DNA from: JBOICV01 sp050740255
GTDB taxonomy: Bacteria > Pseudomonadota > Gammaproteobacteria > Nevskiales > JBOICV01
Length of the DNA stretch: 43,432 nt
Reading direction: 5' to 3'
Assembly (NCBI GenBank): GCA_050740255.1
Contig: JBOICV010000063.1
Location: 1 to 43,432 of the forward strand
Shown: piece by piece, positions 14,779 to 23,391 of the stretch
Layout of the letters: each line of letters begins with the position of its first letter
Numbering within the stretch: position 1 is the stretch's first letter
Notes under the pieces: generated by a model
What the model was told of the DNA's origin: nothing
Seen by the model: only the letters and a program-made list of their open reading frames with translations
The model's database searches: none
Made by a program: the position numbers and the translations under genes

Positions 14779-15969
14779 GTGAACACTGCCAGGCAGCCAT
14801 CTCAGTCCAAGGTCAATCTGTTCGGGCTTGACCGGGAAGGCTTGCGGGCGCAGTTCGCCGCATGGGACGAAAAGCCCTTTCGCGCCGAACAGGTCATGCA
14901 GTGGATTTACGGGCGAGGTGTTGCCGATTTTGCGGCAATGACCACCTTGAGCAAAGCGCTGCGCGTCAAGCTCGCTGAGCTTGCCGAGGTTCGTACCCCG
15001 GAGTTGGTAACGGAGCAGACCTCGGCTGACGGCACGCGCAAATGGGTATTGCGGCTGGATGGCGGCCAAGCAGTCGAGACGGTATTCATTCCGCAGGAGG
15101 ATCGCGGCACGCTCTGCATCTCATCGCAGGTGGGTTGCGCAATGGATTGCAGCTTCTGTTCTACCGGCAAGCAGGGCTTCAGCCGTAACATGAATGCGGC
15201 TGAGATCGTCGCTCAGGTATGGTTCGCGAGCCGGGCGCTGGGCGCCGGCCCGGGGCCTGCGCAGCGCGTCATCTCCGGCTCTCACTCATTCTCTCCCAGA
15301 GGGAGAGAGGACAAGGACGCTGGCGCTGCGCGCCGCGTCATCTCCAATGTGGTCTTCATGGGCATGGGCGAGCCGCTGGCAAATTTCGACGCGCTGGTAC
15401 CGGCCATCCGGATTCTGCTTGATGATTTTGGTTTCGGCCTGTCCAAGCGGCGGGTTACCGTCAGCACTTCGGGCCTGGTACCGTTCATGGACCGCTTGCA
15501 TGAGACGGTGGATGTGGCGCTGGCGGTTTCATTGCACGCGCCAACCGACGCACTGCGTGACGAGTTGGTGCCGATAAACCGCAAGTACCCGCTCAAGGAT
15601 TTGATGTCCGCGTGCAATCGCTATGTGCAGGGCAAAAACGGTCACGCGCATATTATGTATGAGTACGTGATGCTGGATGGCGTGAACGACCATGAAGAGC
15701 ACGCGCGCCAGTTGGCGACACTCCTGCGTGGCCGGCCAGCGAAGGTCAATTTGATTCCGTTCAATCCTTTTCCTAACACCGAATATCGCCGCTCGAAACC
15801 GGAGCGAGTGCGTCGTTTCCAGGAAATCCTGATGACCAGGCACATCCTGACGACGGTGCGGCGCACGCGTGGCGACGATATTGACGCCGCCTGCGGGCAG
15901 TTGGTGGGCAAGGTGCAGTCGCGTCAGAAAAACCGCCTGCGCGGTGTGCCGATCGAGGTGCACGCATGA
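14779..15969 (+). CDS. rlmN: Dual-specificity 23S rRNA/tRNA adenine-C2 methyltransferase RlmN, with an in-frame repeat insertion
   Basis: A 396-residue radical SAM enzyme that makes 2-methyladenosine at 23S rRNA A2503 and tRNA A37. It starts at a GTG (14779). The cluster motif is CAMDCSFC (Cx3Cx2C), the methyl-carrying cysteine is in AACGQLVGK near the C-terminus, and GEP and STSGLVPFMD segments are normal. About residues 167-189 are a foreign insert (GSHSFSPRGREDKDAGAAR) encoded by a hairpin repeat and flanked by duplicated RVIS. It lies in a loop before NVVFMGMGEP, where E. coli RlmN has only a few residues. The frame is intact and all catalytic residues remain. The last codon overlaps pilW (ATGA). 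Confidence 0.95.
   Translation: MNTARQPSQSKVNLFGLDREGLRAQFAAWDEKPFRAEQVMQWIYGRGVADFAAMTTLSKALRVKLAELAEVRTPELVTEQTSADGTRKWVLRLDGGQAVETVFIPQEDRGTLCISSQVGCAMDCSFCSTGKQGFSRNMNAAEIVAQVWFASRALGAGPGPAQRVISGSHSFSPRGREDKDAGAARRVISNVVFMGMGEPLANFDALVPAIRILLDDFGFGLSKRRVTVSTSGLVPFMDRLHETVDVALAVSLHAPTDALRDELVPINRKYPLKDLMSACNRYVQGKNGHAHIMYEYVMLDGVNDHEEHARQLATLLRGRPAKVNLIPFNPFPNTEYRRSKPERVRRFQEILMTRHILTTVRRTRGDDIDAACGQLVGKVQSRQKNRLRGVPIEVHA
15257..15345 (+). repeat. Hairpin repeat insertion in rlmN with a flanking 20-bp imperfect duplication
   Basis: CTCTCCC (15291-15297) and GGGAGAG (15301-15307) form the hairpin. The stretches 15257-15276 and 15326-15345 match at 18 of 20 bases, including a perfect CGCGTCATCTCC, and are offset by 69 bases (23 codons). 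The extra DNA is thus one duplicated flank plus the repeat, all in frame. Confidence 0.8.
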
Positions 15970-16685
15970 AATGGCTTCCGGTAATTCTGCTGCTCGGTGC
16001 GGTGGGCTGCGCGACCAATCCGCAGGATCGGCAGCCGTCCAACCCGAAAGAAGCGGCCAAAATAAACGCGCAACTCGGCGTCCAGTACATGCGCCAGGGA
16101 CAGCACGACCGCGCGCTGCCCAAGTTGCAGACTGCGCTCAAACAAGACCCCAACCTGCAGCAAGCGCATGCCGCGATTGCCTTGCTTTACGCGGCCGAGG
16201 GTGAAGTCGCCAAAGCGCGCGCGCACTACAACCGCGCCCTGACACTGGATCCGGTGGACTCGAACACACGCAATAACTACGCGGCATTTTTATGCGGTCA
16301 AGGTGATACCGTCACCGCGCTGGCCGAGTTCGAGCGCGTATTGAAAGACAAGCGTTATCCGACTCCGGAAGGCGTGTTGACCAACGCCGGGGTCTGCGCC
16401 CGCGGCATACCCGATCTGGCGCGCGCGGAAAAATACTTCCGCAGTGCGCTGAAGCGCAATTCCAAGCATGCAGATGCCCTGAGTCAACTTGCGCTGCTGA
16501 ACTACGAGCGCGGCCAGTACTTACAGACGCGGGCTTTCCTGCAACGCTATGAAGCGGTGGCGGCGCCGACGCCGGAGATGCTGCTGCTCGGTTTGCGTAC
16601 CGAACGCGAACTGGGGGACAAGGCAGCAGCCGCAGCTTACGCAGAGAAATTGCGCGCCACTTATCCGGATGTTCCGACTAACTGA
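15966..16685 (+). CDS. pilW: Type IV pilus biogenesis/stability lipoprotein PilW (PilF)
   Basis: A 239-residue TPR lipoprotein of the outer membrane that helps the PilQ secretin assemble. The signal peptide MKWLPVILLLGAVGC has a lipobox with Cys15. About six TPR units follow (for example AKINAQLGVQYMRQGQHDRA, AHAAIALLYAAEGEVAKARA, NTRNNYAAFLCGQGDTVTAL, ALSQLALLNYERGQYLQ). The start overlaps the rlmN stop by ATGA. Position between rlmN and rodZ is the usual one. No other pilus genes are in the window. Confidence 0.92.
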   Translation: MKWLPVILLLGAVGCATNPQDRQPSNPKEAAKINAQLGVQYMRQGQHDRALPKLQTALKQDPNLQQAHAAIALLYAAEGEVAKARAHYNRALTLDPVDSNTRNNYAAFLCGQGDTVTALAEFERVLKDKRYPTPEGVLTNAGVCARGIPDLARAEKYFRSALKRNSKHADALSQLALLNYERGQYLQTRAFLQRYEAVAAPTPEMLLLGLRTERELGDKAAAAAYAEKLRATYPDVPTN

Positions 16686-16706
16686 TCAGGTTGTAAGCCC
16701 TTCACC

Positions 16707-17651
16707 ATGAATCAAGAGTTTGTTCCCCCGGACGCGAATTCTTCCCCCGCCGCAGCGACCGCACCCACCGCCGGCCAGTTGCTCCGAAACGCGCGCGAGG
16801 AACGCCAGATTTCGCTGGCGGAACTGGTGTCGGAAACGCGCATCGGCCGAGCTACGCTGGAAGCGCTGGAAGCAGACCATGATCCGCCACAAAACGCTGC
16901 GGTATTCGTACGCGGTTATTTAAAACGTTGCGCGAAAGTGCTCGGCATAGATGAAAATGCGCTGATGCGCGCTTATGACGCGCGGGTGGTAACGGCACCT
17001 CCGCCGCAACTGATATCGATTCGGCAGAACAATCCTGAGTACGCCACGCGCCGTTCGGCCGCGCCCACCTGGCTATTGCCGGTGCTGATAGGTGGGGTGA
17101 TTTTCGGCGGCGTGATCTCGGCGGTGGCAGTGCTGAAGGACGACAAACCTGACGCCGACCGGCGCAGCGAGACGCGCGCGGCCACGCCCAGAGTTGTAGA
17201 GCTTACGCCACACACCTTGCCCCAACAGGAACCGGAGCAGGCGCCCGCCGATACAGCGGCTAGAGCGGACTCCAGTATTCCGCTACTGCTGCAACCGGTG
17301 CCGTCGCAAGAAGACACATCGCCGCAAGAAGACACGCCGGAGAGCGACGGCGAAACTGCCGTGGATACGGCGGCCGCGGAGCAGCCGGCGCCGAATGTAC
17401 CGGCGGCCGCAGGCACGTTATTTCTGGAATTCAGCAGCCCGTGCTGGACGGTAGTCGTTGACGACGACAATGACCGCCTGCTCTACGGCATGTTCAAGGC
17501 GGGTGATCGCCAGCAGGCGGTCGGCGAACCGCCGTATCGCATTTCGCTGGGTTTTGCGCCGGGCGTGAAGCTGTACTACGAAGGCAAACCGGTTGATTTC
17601 TCCGCCAAAATCAGCCGCGATACCACGGCGCGGTTTACCGTGCCGTTTTGA
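16707..17651 (+). CDS. rodZ: Cytoskeleton protein RodZ-like (HTH-TM-DUF4115)
   Basis: A 314-residue protein with a cytoplasmic Cro/C1-type helix-turn-helix at about 22-90 (GQLLRNAREERQISLAELVS), which in RodZ binds MreB rather than DNA. One transmembrane helix lies at about 121-143 (TWLLPVLIGGVIFGGVISAV). A long acidic, Pro/Glu/Ala-rich periplasmic linker covers about 150-235, followed by the C-terminal DUF4115 domain (LFLEFSSPCWTVVVDDDNDR to the end). RodZ links MreB to the cell-wall elongation machinery and rod shape. Neighbours are pilW and ispG, as in other proteobacteria. Confidence 0.9.
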   Translation: MNQEFVPPDANSSPAAATAPTAGQLLRNAREERQISLAELVSETRIGRATLEALEADHDPPQNAAVFVRGYLKRCAKVLGIDENALMRAYDARVVTAPPPQLISIRQNNPEYATRRSAAPTWLLPVLIGGVIFGGVISAVAVLKDDKPDADRRSETRAATPRVVELTPHTLPQQEPEQAPADTAARADSSIPLLLQPVPSQEDTSPQEDTPESDGETAVDTAAAEQPAPNVPAAAGTLFLEFSSPCWTVVVDDDNDRLLYGMFKAGDRQQAVGEPPYRISLGFAPGVKLYYEGKPVDFSAKISRDTTARFTVPF

Positions 17652-17664
17652 TCATGCTCCAGTC

Positions 17665-18786
17665 ATGCTAAGCCAGCACATCGTTCAGCGGCGCAAGTCG
17701 CGCCAGATACGCGTCGGCCGCATCGCCATCGGCGGCGGCGCGCCGATTGCGGTGCAGACGATGACCAGCACCGACACCGAAGATGTCGCCGCAACCGTGG
17801 CGCAGATCAAATCCTGCGCCAAGGCCGGCGCCGACATCGTGCGCGTGTCGGTGCCGACGCTTAAAGCGGCGGAGGCGTTCAAAGAGATCAAGCGGCAAGT
17901 CGGCTATTTCCCGCTGATCGCGGATATTCACTTCAACTACAAGTGCGCGATCGCCTCGGCCGAGGGTGGCGCTGACTGTCTGCGCATCAATCCCGGCAAT
18001 ATCGGCGGCGAGAAGAAAATCCGCGAGGTGATTGCCTGCGCCAAGCATCATGGCGTACCGATTCGCATCGGCGTCAACGCCGGTTCGCTGGAGGCGGATC
18101 TGCAGGAGAAATACGGCGAACCCAATGCTGACGCACTGGTCGACTCCGCGTTGCGGCACATGGAAATTCTCGACCGCCACGATTTTCATGAATACAAGGT
18201 AAGTCTTAAGGCATCCGAAGTCTTCATGACGGTGGAGGCCTTCCGCAAGCTCGCCAAGCTTACTGATGCGCCCTTGCACCTGGGTATTACCGAGGCCGGC
18301 GGCCTGCGTGCCGGCGCGGTGAAGTCCTCTATCGGCCTGGGCATGCTGCTGGCCGAAGGCATCGGCGACACCATCCGCATTTCGCTCGCGGCCGATCCGG
18401 TCGAGGAAGTGAAGGTGGGTTGGGACATCCTCAAGTCACTGCATCTTCGTCAGCGCGGCATCAATCTGATCGCCTGCCCGTCGTGCTCCCGGCAGAATTT
18501 CGACGTGATCAAGACGGTGGCCGAACTGGAGCGCCGCTTCGAGGACATTGACGAGCCGCTCGACGTGGCGGTAATCGGCTGCGTGGTCAACGGCCCCGGC
18601 GAATCGCGCGAAGCCGCGATTGGCGTCGCCGGCGGGCGGCCCAACTCGATTTACGAGGACGGCAAGATTCAGCACAAGTTCAAAAACGAGGAACTCGTGG
18701 ACCGTCTGGAAAAGCTGGTGCGCGAGAAAATCGCGGCGCGCAAGGCTCAGGAAAAAATTCCCTCGCCCTCGACGGGGCAGGGCTAG
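17665..18786 (+). CDS. ispG: 4-hydroxy-3-methylbut-2-enyl diphosphate synthase IspG (GcpE)
   Basis: A 373-residue [4Fe-4S] enzyme of the MEP isoprenoid pathway. It converts MEcPP to HMBPP with flavodoxin or ferredoxin as reductant. The start chosen is the ATG at 17665 (MLSQHIVQRRKSRQIRVG), 14 bases after rodZ; the frame is open further but without similarity. The cluster cysteines are in LIACPSCSRQNFDV and IGCVVNGPGESREA. The C-terminal IPSPSTGQG and the TAG stop come from a hairpin repeat copy, so the natural end has been replaced or lengthened by a few residues. The enzyme depends on the Fe-S machinery encoded upstream. Confidence 0.96.
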   Translation: MLSQHIVQRRKSRQIRVGRIAIGGGAPIAVQTMTSTDTEDVAATVAQIKSCAKAGADIVRVSVPTLKAAEAFKEIKRQVGYFPLIADIHFNYKCAIASAEGGADCLRINPGNIGGEKKIREVIACAKHHGVPIRIGVNAGSLEADLQEKYGEPNADALVDSALRHMEILDRHDFHEYKVSLKASEVFMTVEAFRKLAKLTDAPLHLGITEAGGLRAGAVKSSIGLGMLLAEGIGDTIRISLAADPVEEVKVGWDILKSLHLRQRGINLIACPSCSRQNFDVIKTVAELERRFEDIDEPLDVAVIGCVVNGPGESREAAIGVAGGRPNSIYEDGKIQHKFKNEELVDRLEKLVREKIAARKAQEKIPSPSTGQG

Positions 18787-18838
18787 GGTGGGGGCGAAAT
18801 TGCCCCCTCCCCGAACCCCTCCCGCAAGGGGAGGGGGC
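18766..18838. repeat. Inverted pair of hairpin repeats at the ispG/hisS junction
   Basis: A minus-oriented copy (about 18766-18795) covers the end and stop of ispG. A plus-oriented copy (about 18802-18838, CCCCTCCC GCAA GGGGAGGGGG) ends just before hisS. The pair fills the gap and could form alternative hairpins in the ispG-hisS message. Confidence 0.75.
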
Positions 18839-18846
18839 GCAGGGAC

Positions 18847-20133
18847 ATGCTCCGCATGACGAAGTCCATTCAAGCCATCCGTGGCATGAACGACATCCTG
18901 CCCGGGGAATCCGCCCGCTGGCAGACCTTGCACGAGGCCTGTGCCGAGGTATTCGCGGCCTACGGCTATCGCGAGATCAAGCTGCCGCTGGTCGAGCGGA
19001 CCGAGCTATTCAAGCGCAGCATCGGCGACGTCACCGACATCGTGGAAAAGGAGATGTACGCCTTTGAGGATCGCGGCGGTGATTCCGTCGCGCTGCGGCC
19101 GGAGGGTACGGCGGGCTGCGTGCGCGCTGGCATCGAGCACGGCTTGTTCCACCACCAGACGCAGCGCCTGTGGTATAGCGGACCGATGTTTCGTTATGAG
19201 CGCCCCCAGAAGGGCCGCTATCGCCAGTTTCACCAGTACGGCGTAGAAGCCTTCGGGCTTGGCGGACCCGACATTGACGCCGAAATTCTGCTGATGAGCG
19301 CGCGGCTGTGGAAGCGCCTGGGACTGCGCGACATCCAGTTACAGCTCAACTCGCTCGGCACCGTCGAATCGCGCAAAGCCTACCGCGAAAAGCTGGTGAC
19401 TTATTTCAACCAGCACCAGACTGCGCTTGACGAGGACTCAAAGCGCCGCCTGCTCAGCAATCCGCTGCGGATTCTCGACAGCAAGAGTCCTGCATTGGCG
19501 GAGCTGATCGCAGGAGCGCCAAAGTTGGTCGAGCATCTGGATGCTGAGTCGGCCGCGCACTTCGCCGGTCTGCGGGCCCTGCTGGATAGCGCCGGTCTGA
19601 ACTATGTCATCAACTCGCGGGTCGTACGCGGTCTCGATTACTACACCCACACCGTGTTTGAGTGGACTACGCAGGAACTGGGTAGCCAGGATGCGGTATG
19701 CTCTGGCGGCCGTTTTGACGGGCTGGTTCAACAACTGGGCGGTCCGCCGAGCCCAGCAGTAGGTTTTGCGCTCGGTGTGGAACGGCTAATCGCGCTGATG
19801 GAATTGCAGCAGGCCCCTCTGAACAGCGACCTGCCGCAGGTTTATTTCGTGCTGGCAGGTGCTGAGCCGGAACGCGCCGGTTTGAAACTGGCGGAAGAAT
19901 TGCGTGACGCGTTGCCCGGTTTGCGCTTGTTGATCAACGCGGGTAGCGGCGGCTTCAAAGCTCAGCTCAAGCGCGCCGACAAAAGCGGCGCCGAGTACGC
20001 ACTGGTGTTGGGCGACGAAGAATTGGCGAAACGCTGTGTGCAGATCAAGTCCTTGCGCGTGGACGGCACCCAGGAAGCGGTGGCGTGGAATGAGCTCGCC
20101 AATGTGCTCGGGCGTCGGTTGGGTCTGAATTGA
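18847..20133 (+). CDS. hisS: Histidyl-tRNA synthetase
   Basis: A 428-residue class II aminoacyl-tRNA synthetase that charges tRNA-His. Motif 1 region (GMNDILPGESARW, then YGYREIKLPLVERTELFKRSIG), motif 2 (FRYERPQKGRYRQFHQYGVEAFG), the His-specific loops (SRVVRGLDYYTHTVFEW) and motif 3 (PAVGFALGVERLI) are visible, followed by the C-terminal anticodon-binding domain. Two starts are possible: the ATG at 18847 (MLRMTKSIQAIRG), with AGGGAC close in front, or the ATG at 18856, which fits the E. coli N-terminus. The YfgM gene starts 17 bases after the stop. Confidence 0.97.
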   Translation: MLRMTKSIQAIRGMNDILPGESARWQTLHEACAEVFAAYGYREIKLPLVERTELFKRSIGDVTDIVEKEMYAFEDRGGDSVALRPEGTAGCVRAGIEHGLFHHQTQRLWYSGPMFRYERPQKGRYRQFHQYGVEAFGLGGPDIDAEILLMSARLWKRLGLRDIQLQLNSLGTVESRKAYREKLVTYFNQHQTALDEDSKRRLLSNPLRILDSKSPALAELIAGAPKLVEHLDAESAAHFAGLRALLDSAGLNYVINSRVVRGLDYYTHTVFEWTTQELGSQDAVCSGGRFDGLVQQLGGPPSPAVGFALGVERLIALMELQQAPLNSDLPQVYFVLAGAEPERAGLKLAEELRDALPGLRLLINAGSGGFKAQLKRADKSGAEYALVLGDEELAKRCVQIKSLRVDGTQEAVAWNELANVLGRRLGLN

Positions 20134-20150
20134 TACTAGGAGTATGGGCA

Positions 20151-20816
20151 GTGGATGCGTTGAACGATCATGAACAAGCCCAGTTACTGCGCCAGTGGTG
20201 GCAGGAAAACTGGTTACCGCTGGTGCTCGGTTTGGTGCTCGCCCTGACCGGCGTTCTCGGCTGGCAGTTCTGGCAGAGTTATCAGCAGGGTCAAGCTGAA
20301 GCAGCTTCGGCCGAGTACGAGTCTCTGCGCGAGGCATTGGGCAGCGAGCCTGAGGCCTTGATTGATCAGAAGTTAGCGCGGCTGCAATCCGACTACGCCC
20401 GTACGCCTTACGCGGGGCTCGGCGCGCTGGCCGTGGCGCAACGTTACGTTGCCGCCAACGCGCTGGAAAAAGCGCAGCCGCCGCTGAGCTGGGCCGCTGA
20501 CAAGGCGACTGATCCGGGTGTTCGCCAACTCGCCAGGCTGCGTCTGGCGCGCCTGCTATGGGCACAGAATCAGCCCGAGCAGGCTTTGAAGACTTTGTCG
20601 GCCGACCCCGATGTCGCTTTCAATGCACTGTTTGCCGAGTTGCGCGGCGATATTCTGCTGGGCCAGGGCAAACGTGATGAGGCGCGTGCCGCGTATGAAA
20701 AAGCGTTGGAGTCTCGCAAGAACCGCGCAACTGAAGACGGAGCTGCGACCGAGAAAGGCCCCGATACCAGCAGCCTGGAGCGCAAGCTTGCTGACCTGCG
20801 CGCCGACGCTAACTAG
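20151..20816 (+). CDS. yfgM: YfgM-family ancillary SecYEG translocon subunit
   Basis: A 221-residue inner-membrane protein with a large periplasmic TPR-like domain. In E. coli YfgM binds SecYEG and PpiD and helps periplasmic folding. I chose the GTG at 20151 (MDALNDHEQAQLLRQWWQENW) because AGGAG at 20138-20142 stands 8 bases in front; an upstream TTG at 20130 has no such site. The transmembrane helix is at about residues 22-40 (LPLVLGLVLALTGVLGWQFW). The C-terminal part has TPR-like helices and a charged tail. The next gene is bamB, the standard order. Confidence 0.9.
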   Translation: MDALNDHEQAQLLRQWWQENWLPLVLGLVLALTGVLGWQFWQSYQQGQAEAASAEYESLREALGSEPEALIDQKLARLQSDYARTPYAGLGALAVAQRYVAANALEKAQPPLSWAADKATDPGVRQLARLRLARLLWAQNQPEQALKTLSADPDVAFNALFAELRGDILLGQGKRDEARAAYEKALESRKNRATEDGAATEKGPDTSSLERKLADLRADAN

Positions 20817-20832
20817 AGTTCGGGAGCAAAGC

Positions 20833-21987
20833 GTGCGTTATTTTGTCTTGCCGCTGATTGCGGTCGCGTTCATAGGACTGCTGACCGCCTGCGAGAGTGA
20901 CAACATCAAGCCGCCGGAGCCCGCGGAGCTGGCCAAGATCGCGGCGCCGGCATTCAAGCCACGCGAAGTCTGGTCGTCGGATACTGGTTCCGGCGGTGGC
21001 CCTGAACCACGCGGTTTTCGCATCGCTCATGCCAACGACGTGCTGTACACAGCCGACTACGATGGCCGGGTCACCGCATTTAACGCGAAAGATGGCAAGA
21101 AACTCTGGCGTCAGGCGCTGGAGCTGAACGTGGCGGGCGGTCCCGGGATTGCCGGCGATCGGCTGGCGGTCGGCACACTCGACGGCGAAGTCGTTGCATT
21201 AGATCGACGTGATGGCAAGCTGGCCTGGCGCGCAGCGGTTTCAGGCGAAGTACTGGCGCCGCCGGCCGGTACGGCAGACGTACTCATTGCACATTCGCTC
21301 AGTGGCCGTATCTACGGTTTCGGCACCCGCGGTGGGCAACGGCTCTGGAGTTTCGACCGCATCGCGCCCACGCTTACCTTGCGCGGCAACTCAGGGCCAG
21401 TGATCGCGGGGGAGCTTGCGCTGGTCGGGCTCGATAACGGCAAATTGATTGCCGCCGATCTCAAGAATGGCCAGGTGAAATGGGAGACACCCGTAAGCCT
21501 GCCGGCGGGTCGTTCCGAGCTTGAGCGCCTGGTGGATATTGATACCGAAGCCGCACTCACTGCGGATACCGCCTATGCGGTCAGCTACGGCGCCAATCTC
21601 GCCGCCGTGGATCTGAGCAGCGGCGCGCTGCGCTGGCGGCAGCCGGTGGCCAGCAATGCGGGCCTGGCGACCGACGGCAAGCGAATTTACGTGAGCGATG
21701 TGGATGGCCGTGTCCTCGCGCTGGATGCGAGCACCGGCGCGACGCTATGGAAGCAGGAGGGTTTGCTGTATCGCGCAGCCTCACGTCCGGCCTTGCACGG
21801 CGGTTACGTCGCGGTGGGTGATATGGAAGGTTACGTTCACTGGCTCTCCGCCAGCGATGGCAAGATGGTCGCGCGTGCGCATCCGGTAAGCGCCGCCATC
21901 ATCACGCCGCCGCTCGTCGCAGGGAATCGGCTGTTCGTGCTCGACGCAGATGGACAGTTGTCCGCGCTGGAAATCGGCGGCAAATAA
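20833..21987 (+). CDS. bamB: Outer-membrane assembly lipoprotein BamB
   Basis: A 384-residue lipoprotein of the BAM complex, which inserts beta-barrel proteins into the outer membrane. The start is the GTG at 20833 with GGGAG in front (20822-20826). The signal peptide ends in LLTAC (Cys20). The mature part is an eight-bladed beta-propeller built of PQQ-like repeats, each with a phrase such as AFNAKDGKKLWRQ, ALDRRDGKLAWR, ALDASTGATLWKQ or AVDLSSGALRWRQ. Genes for yfgM and der flank it, as in E. coli. No damage is visible. Confidence 0.95.
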   Translation: MRYFVLPLIAVAFIGLLTACESDNIKPPEPAELAKIAAPAFKPREVWSSDTGSGGGPEPRGFRIAHANDVLYTADYDGRVTAFNAKDGKKLWRQALELNVAGGPGIAGDRLAVGTLDGEVVALDRRDGKLAWRAAVSGEVLAPPAGTADVLIAHSLSGRIYGFGTRGGQRLWSFDRIAPTLTLRGNSGPVIAGELALVGLDNGKLIAADLKNGQVKWETPVSLPAGRSELERLVDIDTEAALTADTAYAVSYGANLAAVDLSSGALRWRQPVASNAGLATDGKRIYVSDVDGRVLALDASTGATLWKQEGLLYRAASRPALHGGYVAVGDMEGYVHWLSASDGKMVARAHPVSAAIITPPLVAGNRLFVLDADGQLSALEIGGK

Positions 21988-21999
21988 GCGCGATGGCCA

Positions 22000-23391
22000 A
22001 TGAATGTTCCCATAGTCTCGGGCCGTCTGCCCGTTATCGCGCTGGTCGGCCGGCCTAACGTCGGCAAATCCACTCTTTTCAACGTCCTTACGCGCAGCCG
22101 TAACGCCCTGGTCGGCGACCGCCCCGGCGTTACGCGCGACCGCCAGTACGGATTCGCCGAACACGCAGGACGGCGCTTCATCGTCTGCGACACCGCCGGC
22201 TTGAGCGAAGAACATATTCCGCTGGCGCAACAGACCGCGCTTCAGACCCAGCAAGCACTGGCAGAGGCTGACGGCGTGCTGGTCATGGTGGATGCACGCG
22301 CTGGCCCCAATGCTTCTGATGAAGCCGTCATCAAACGAGTGCGGACCAGCGGCAAGCCGGCCTGGCTGGTAGCGAACAAGGCTGAAGGCCTGAACGAGCA
22401 AAACGCAGTCACCGACTTCTACCGCCTGGGTCTAGGCGCACCCCGCGCGATTTCCGCTGAGCATAACCAGGGTGTAGCTGCACTCCTGGATCTGGTACTC
22501 GCCGCATTTCCCCCTGGCGCAGAGCCGCATGTCGAAACAGACGAGGGCGTTCGCGTAGCGATAGTGGGCCGCCCCAACGTCGGTAAATCCACGCTGGTGA
22601 ATCGCCTGCTGGGTGAGGAGCGGGTGCTGACGCTGGACTTTCCCGGCACGACTCGCGATGCCATCCACATCCCCTTCGAGCGTGACGGACGTAAATACAC
22701 GCTGATAGATACCGCCGGGGTACGACGTCGCGCCAAAGTCGAAGATGCGATCGAGAAATTCAGCGTCATCAAGACGCTGCAGGCGATTGAGTCCGCGCAT
22801 GTCGTGATTGTGGTGGTGGACGCCCAGGAAGACATTGGAGTACAGGACGCGAGAATTCTGGGCTTGGTGGCAGACAGTGGCCGCGCACTGGTGATTGCGA
22901 TCAATAAATGGGACGGTCTTGAGTCCAGCGCACGCGGGCGCGTAAAAAGTGAGGTGGACCGCAAGCTGCCCTTCCTCGATTATGCCCAGGTGGAGTTCAT
23001 TTCCGCGCTGCATGGCTCCGGCCTGCGCGAGCTGATGAAGGCAGTCAACGAGGCTTATCGTGCCGCGACCGCCGAGCTGCCCACACCGAAACTGAACGAG
23101 GCATTGCAGCAAGCGCTGGAAGCGCATAGCCCGCCTGCGGTGCTAGGGCGACGCATCAAGCTGCGCTACGCCCACCAGGGCGGAAATAATCCGCCGGTCA
23201 TCGTCGTGCACGGCAATCAGACCGAGAAATTGCCGGTATCCTACAAACGCTACCTGGTGCACCGATTTCGTGAGGCCTTCAAGCTGTGGGGCACACCAGT
23301 ACAACTTGTATTTAAAACCGGCGAGAATCCCTACCGTGGACGTCCAGCAGGAGACGCGCCGCGCCGGGGACGCCGGGCGCAGAAATCTTAG
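22000..23391 (+). CDS. der: GTPase Der (EngA)
   Basis: A 463-residue ribosome-assembly GTPase with two tandem G domains, acting in 50S maturation. First P-loop GRPNVGKSTLFNVL near residue 16 and DTAGL; second GRPNVGKSTLVNRLLG near residue 190, DTAGVRRR and NKWD. A C-terminal KH-like domain follows (RRIKLRYAHQGGNNPPVIVVHGN). The basic tail (RGRPAGDAPRRGRRAQKS) is usual. The stop overlaps by 4 bases the stop of the convergent FAH-family gene. Confidence 0.97.
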   Translation: MNVPIVSGRLPVIALVGRPNVGKSTLFNVLTRSRNALVGDRPGVTRDRQYGFAEHAGRRFIVCDTAGLSEEHIPLAQQTALQTQQALAEADGVLVMVDARAGPNASDEAVIKRVRTSGKPAWLVANKAEGLNEQNAVTDFYRLGLGAPRAISAEHNQGVAALLDLVLAAFPPGAEPHVETDEGVRVAIVGRPNVGKSTLVNRLLGEERVLTLDFPGTTRDAIHIPFERDGRKYTLIDTAGVRRRAKVEDAIEKFSVIKTLQAIESAHVVIVVVDAQEDIGVQDARILGLVADSGRALVIAINKWDGLESSARGRVKSEVDRKLPFLDYAQVEFISALHGSGLRELMKAVNEAYRAATAELPTPKLNEALQQALEAHSPPAVLGRRIKLRYAHQGGNNPPVIVVHGNQTEKLPVSYKRYLVHRFREAFKLWGTPVQLVFKTGENPYRGRPAGDAPRRGRRAQKS

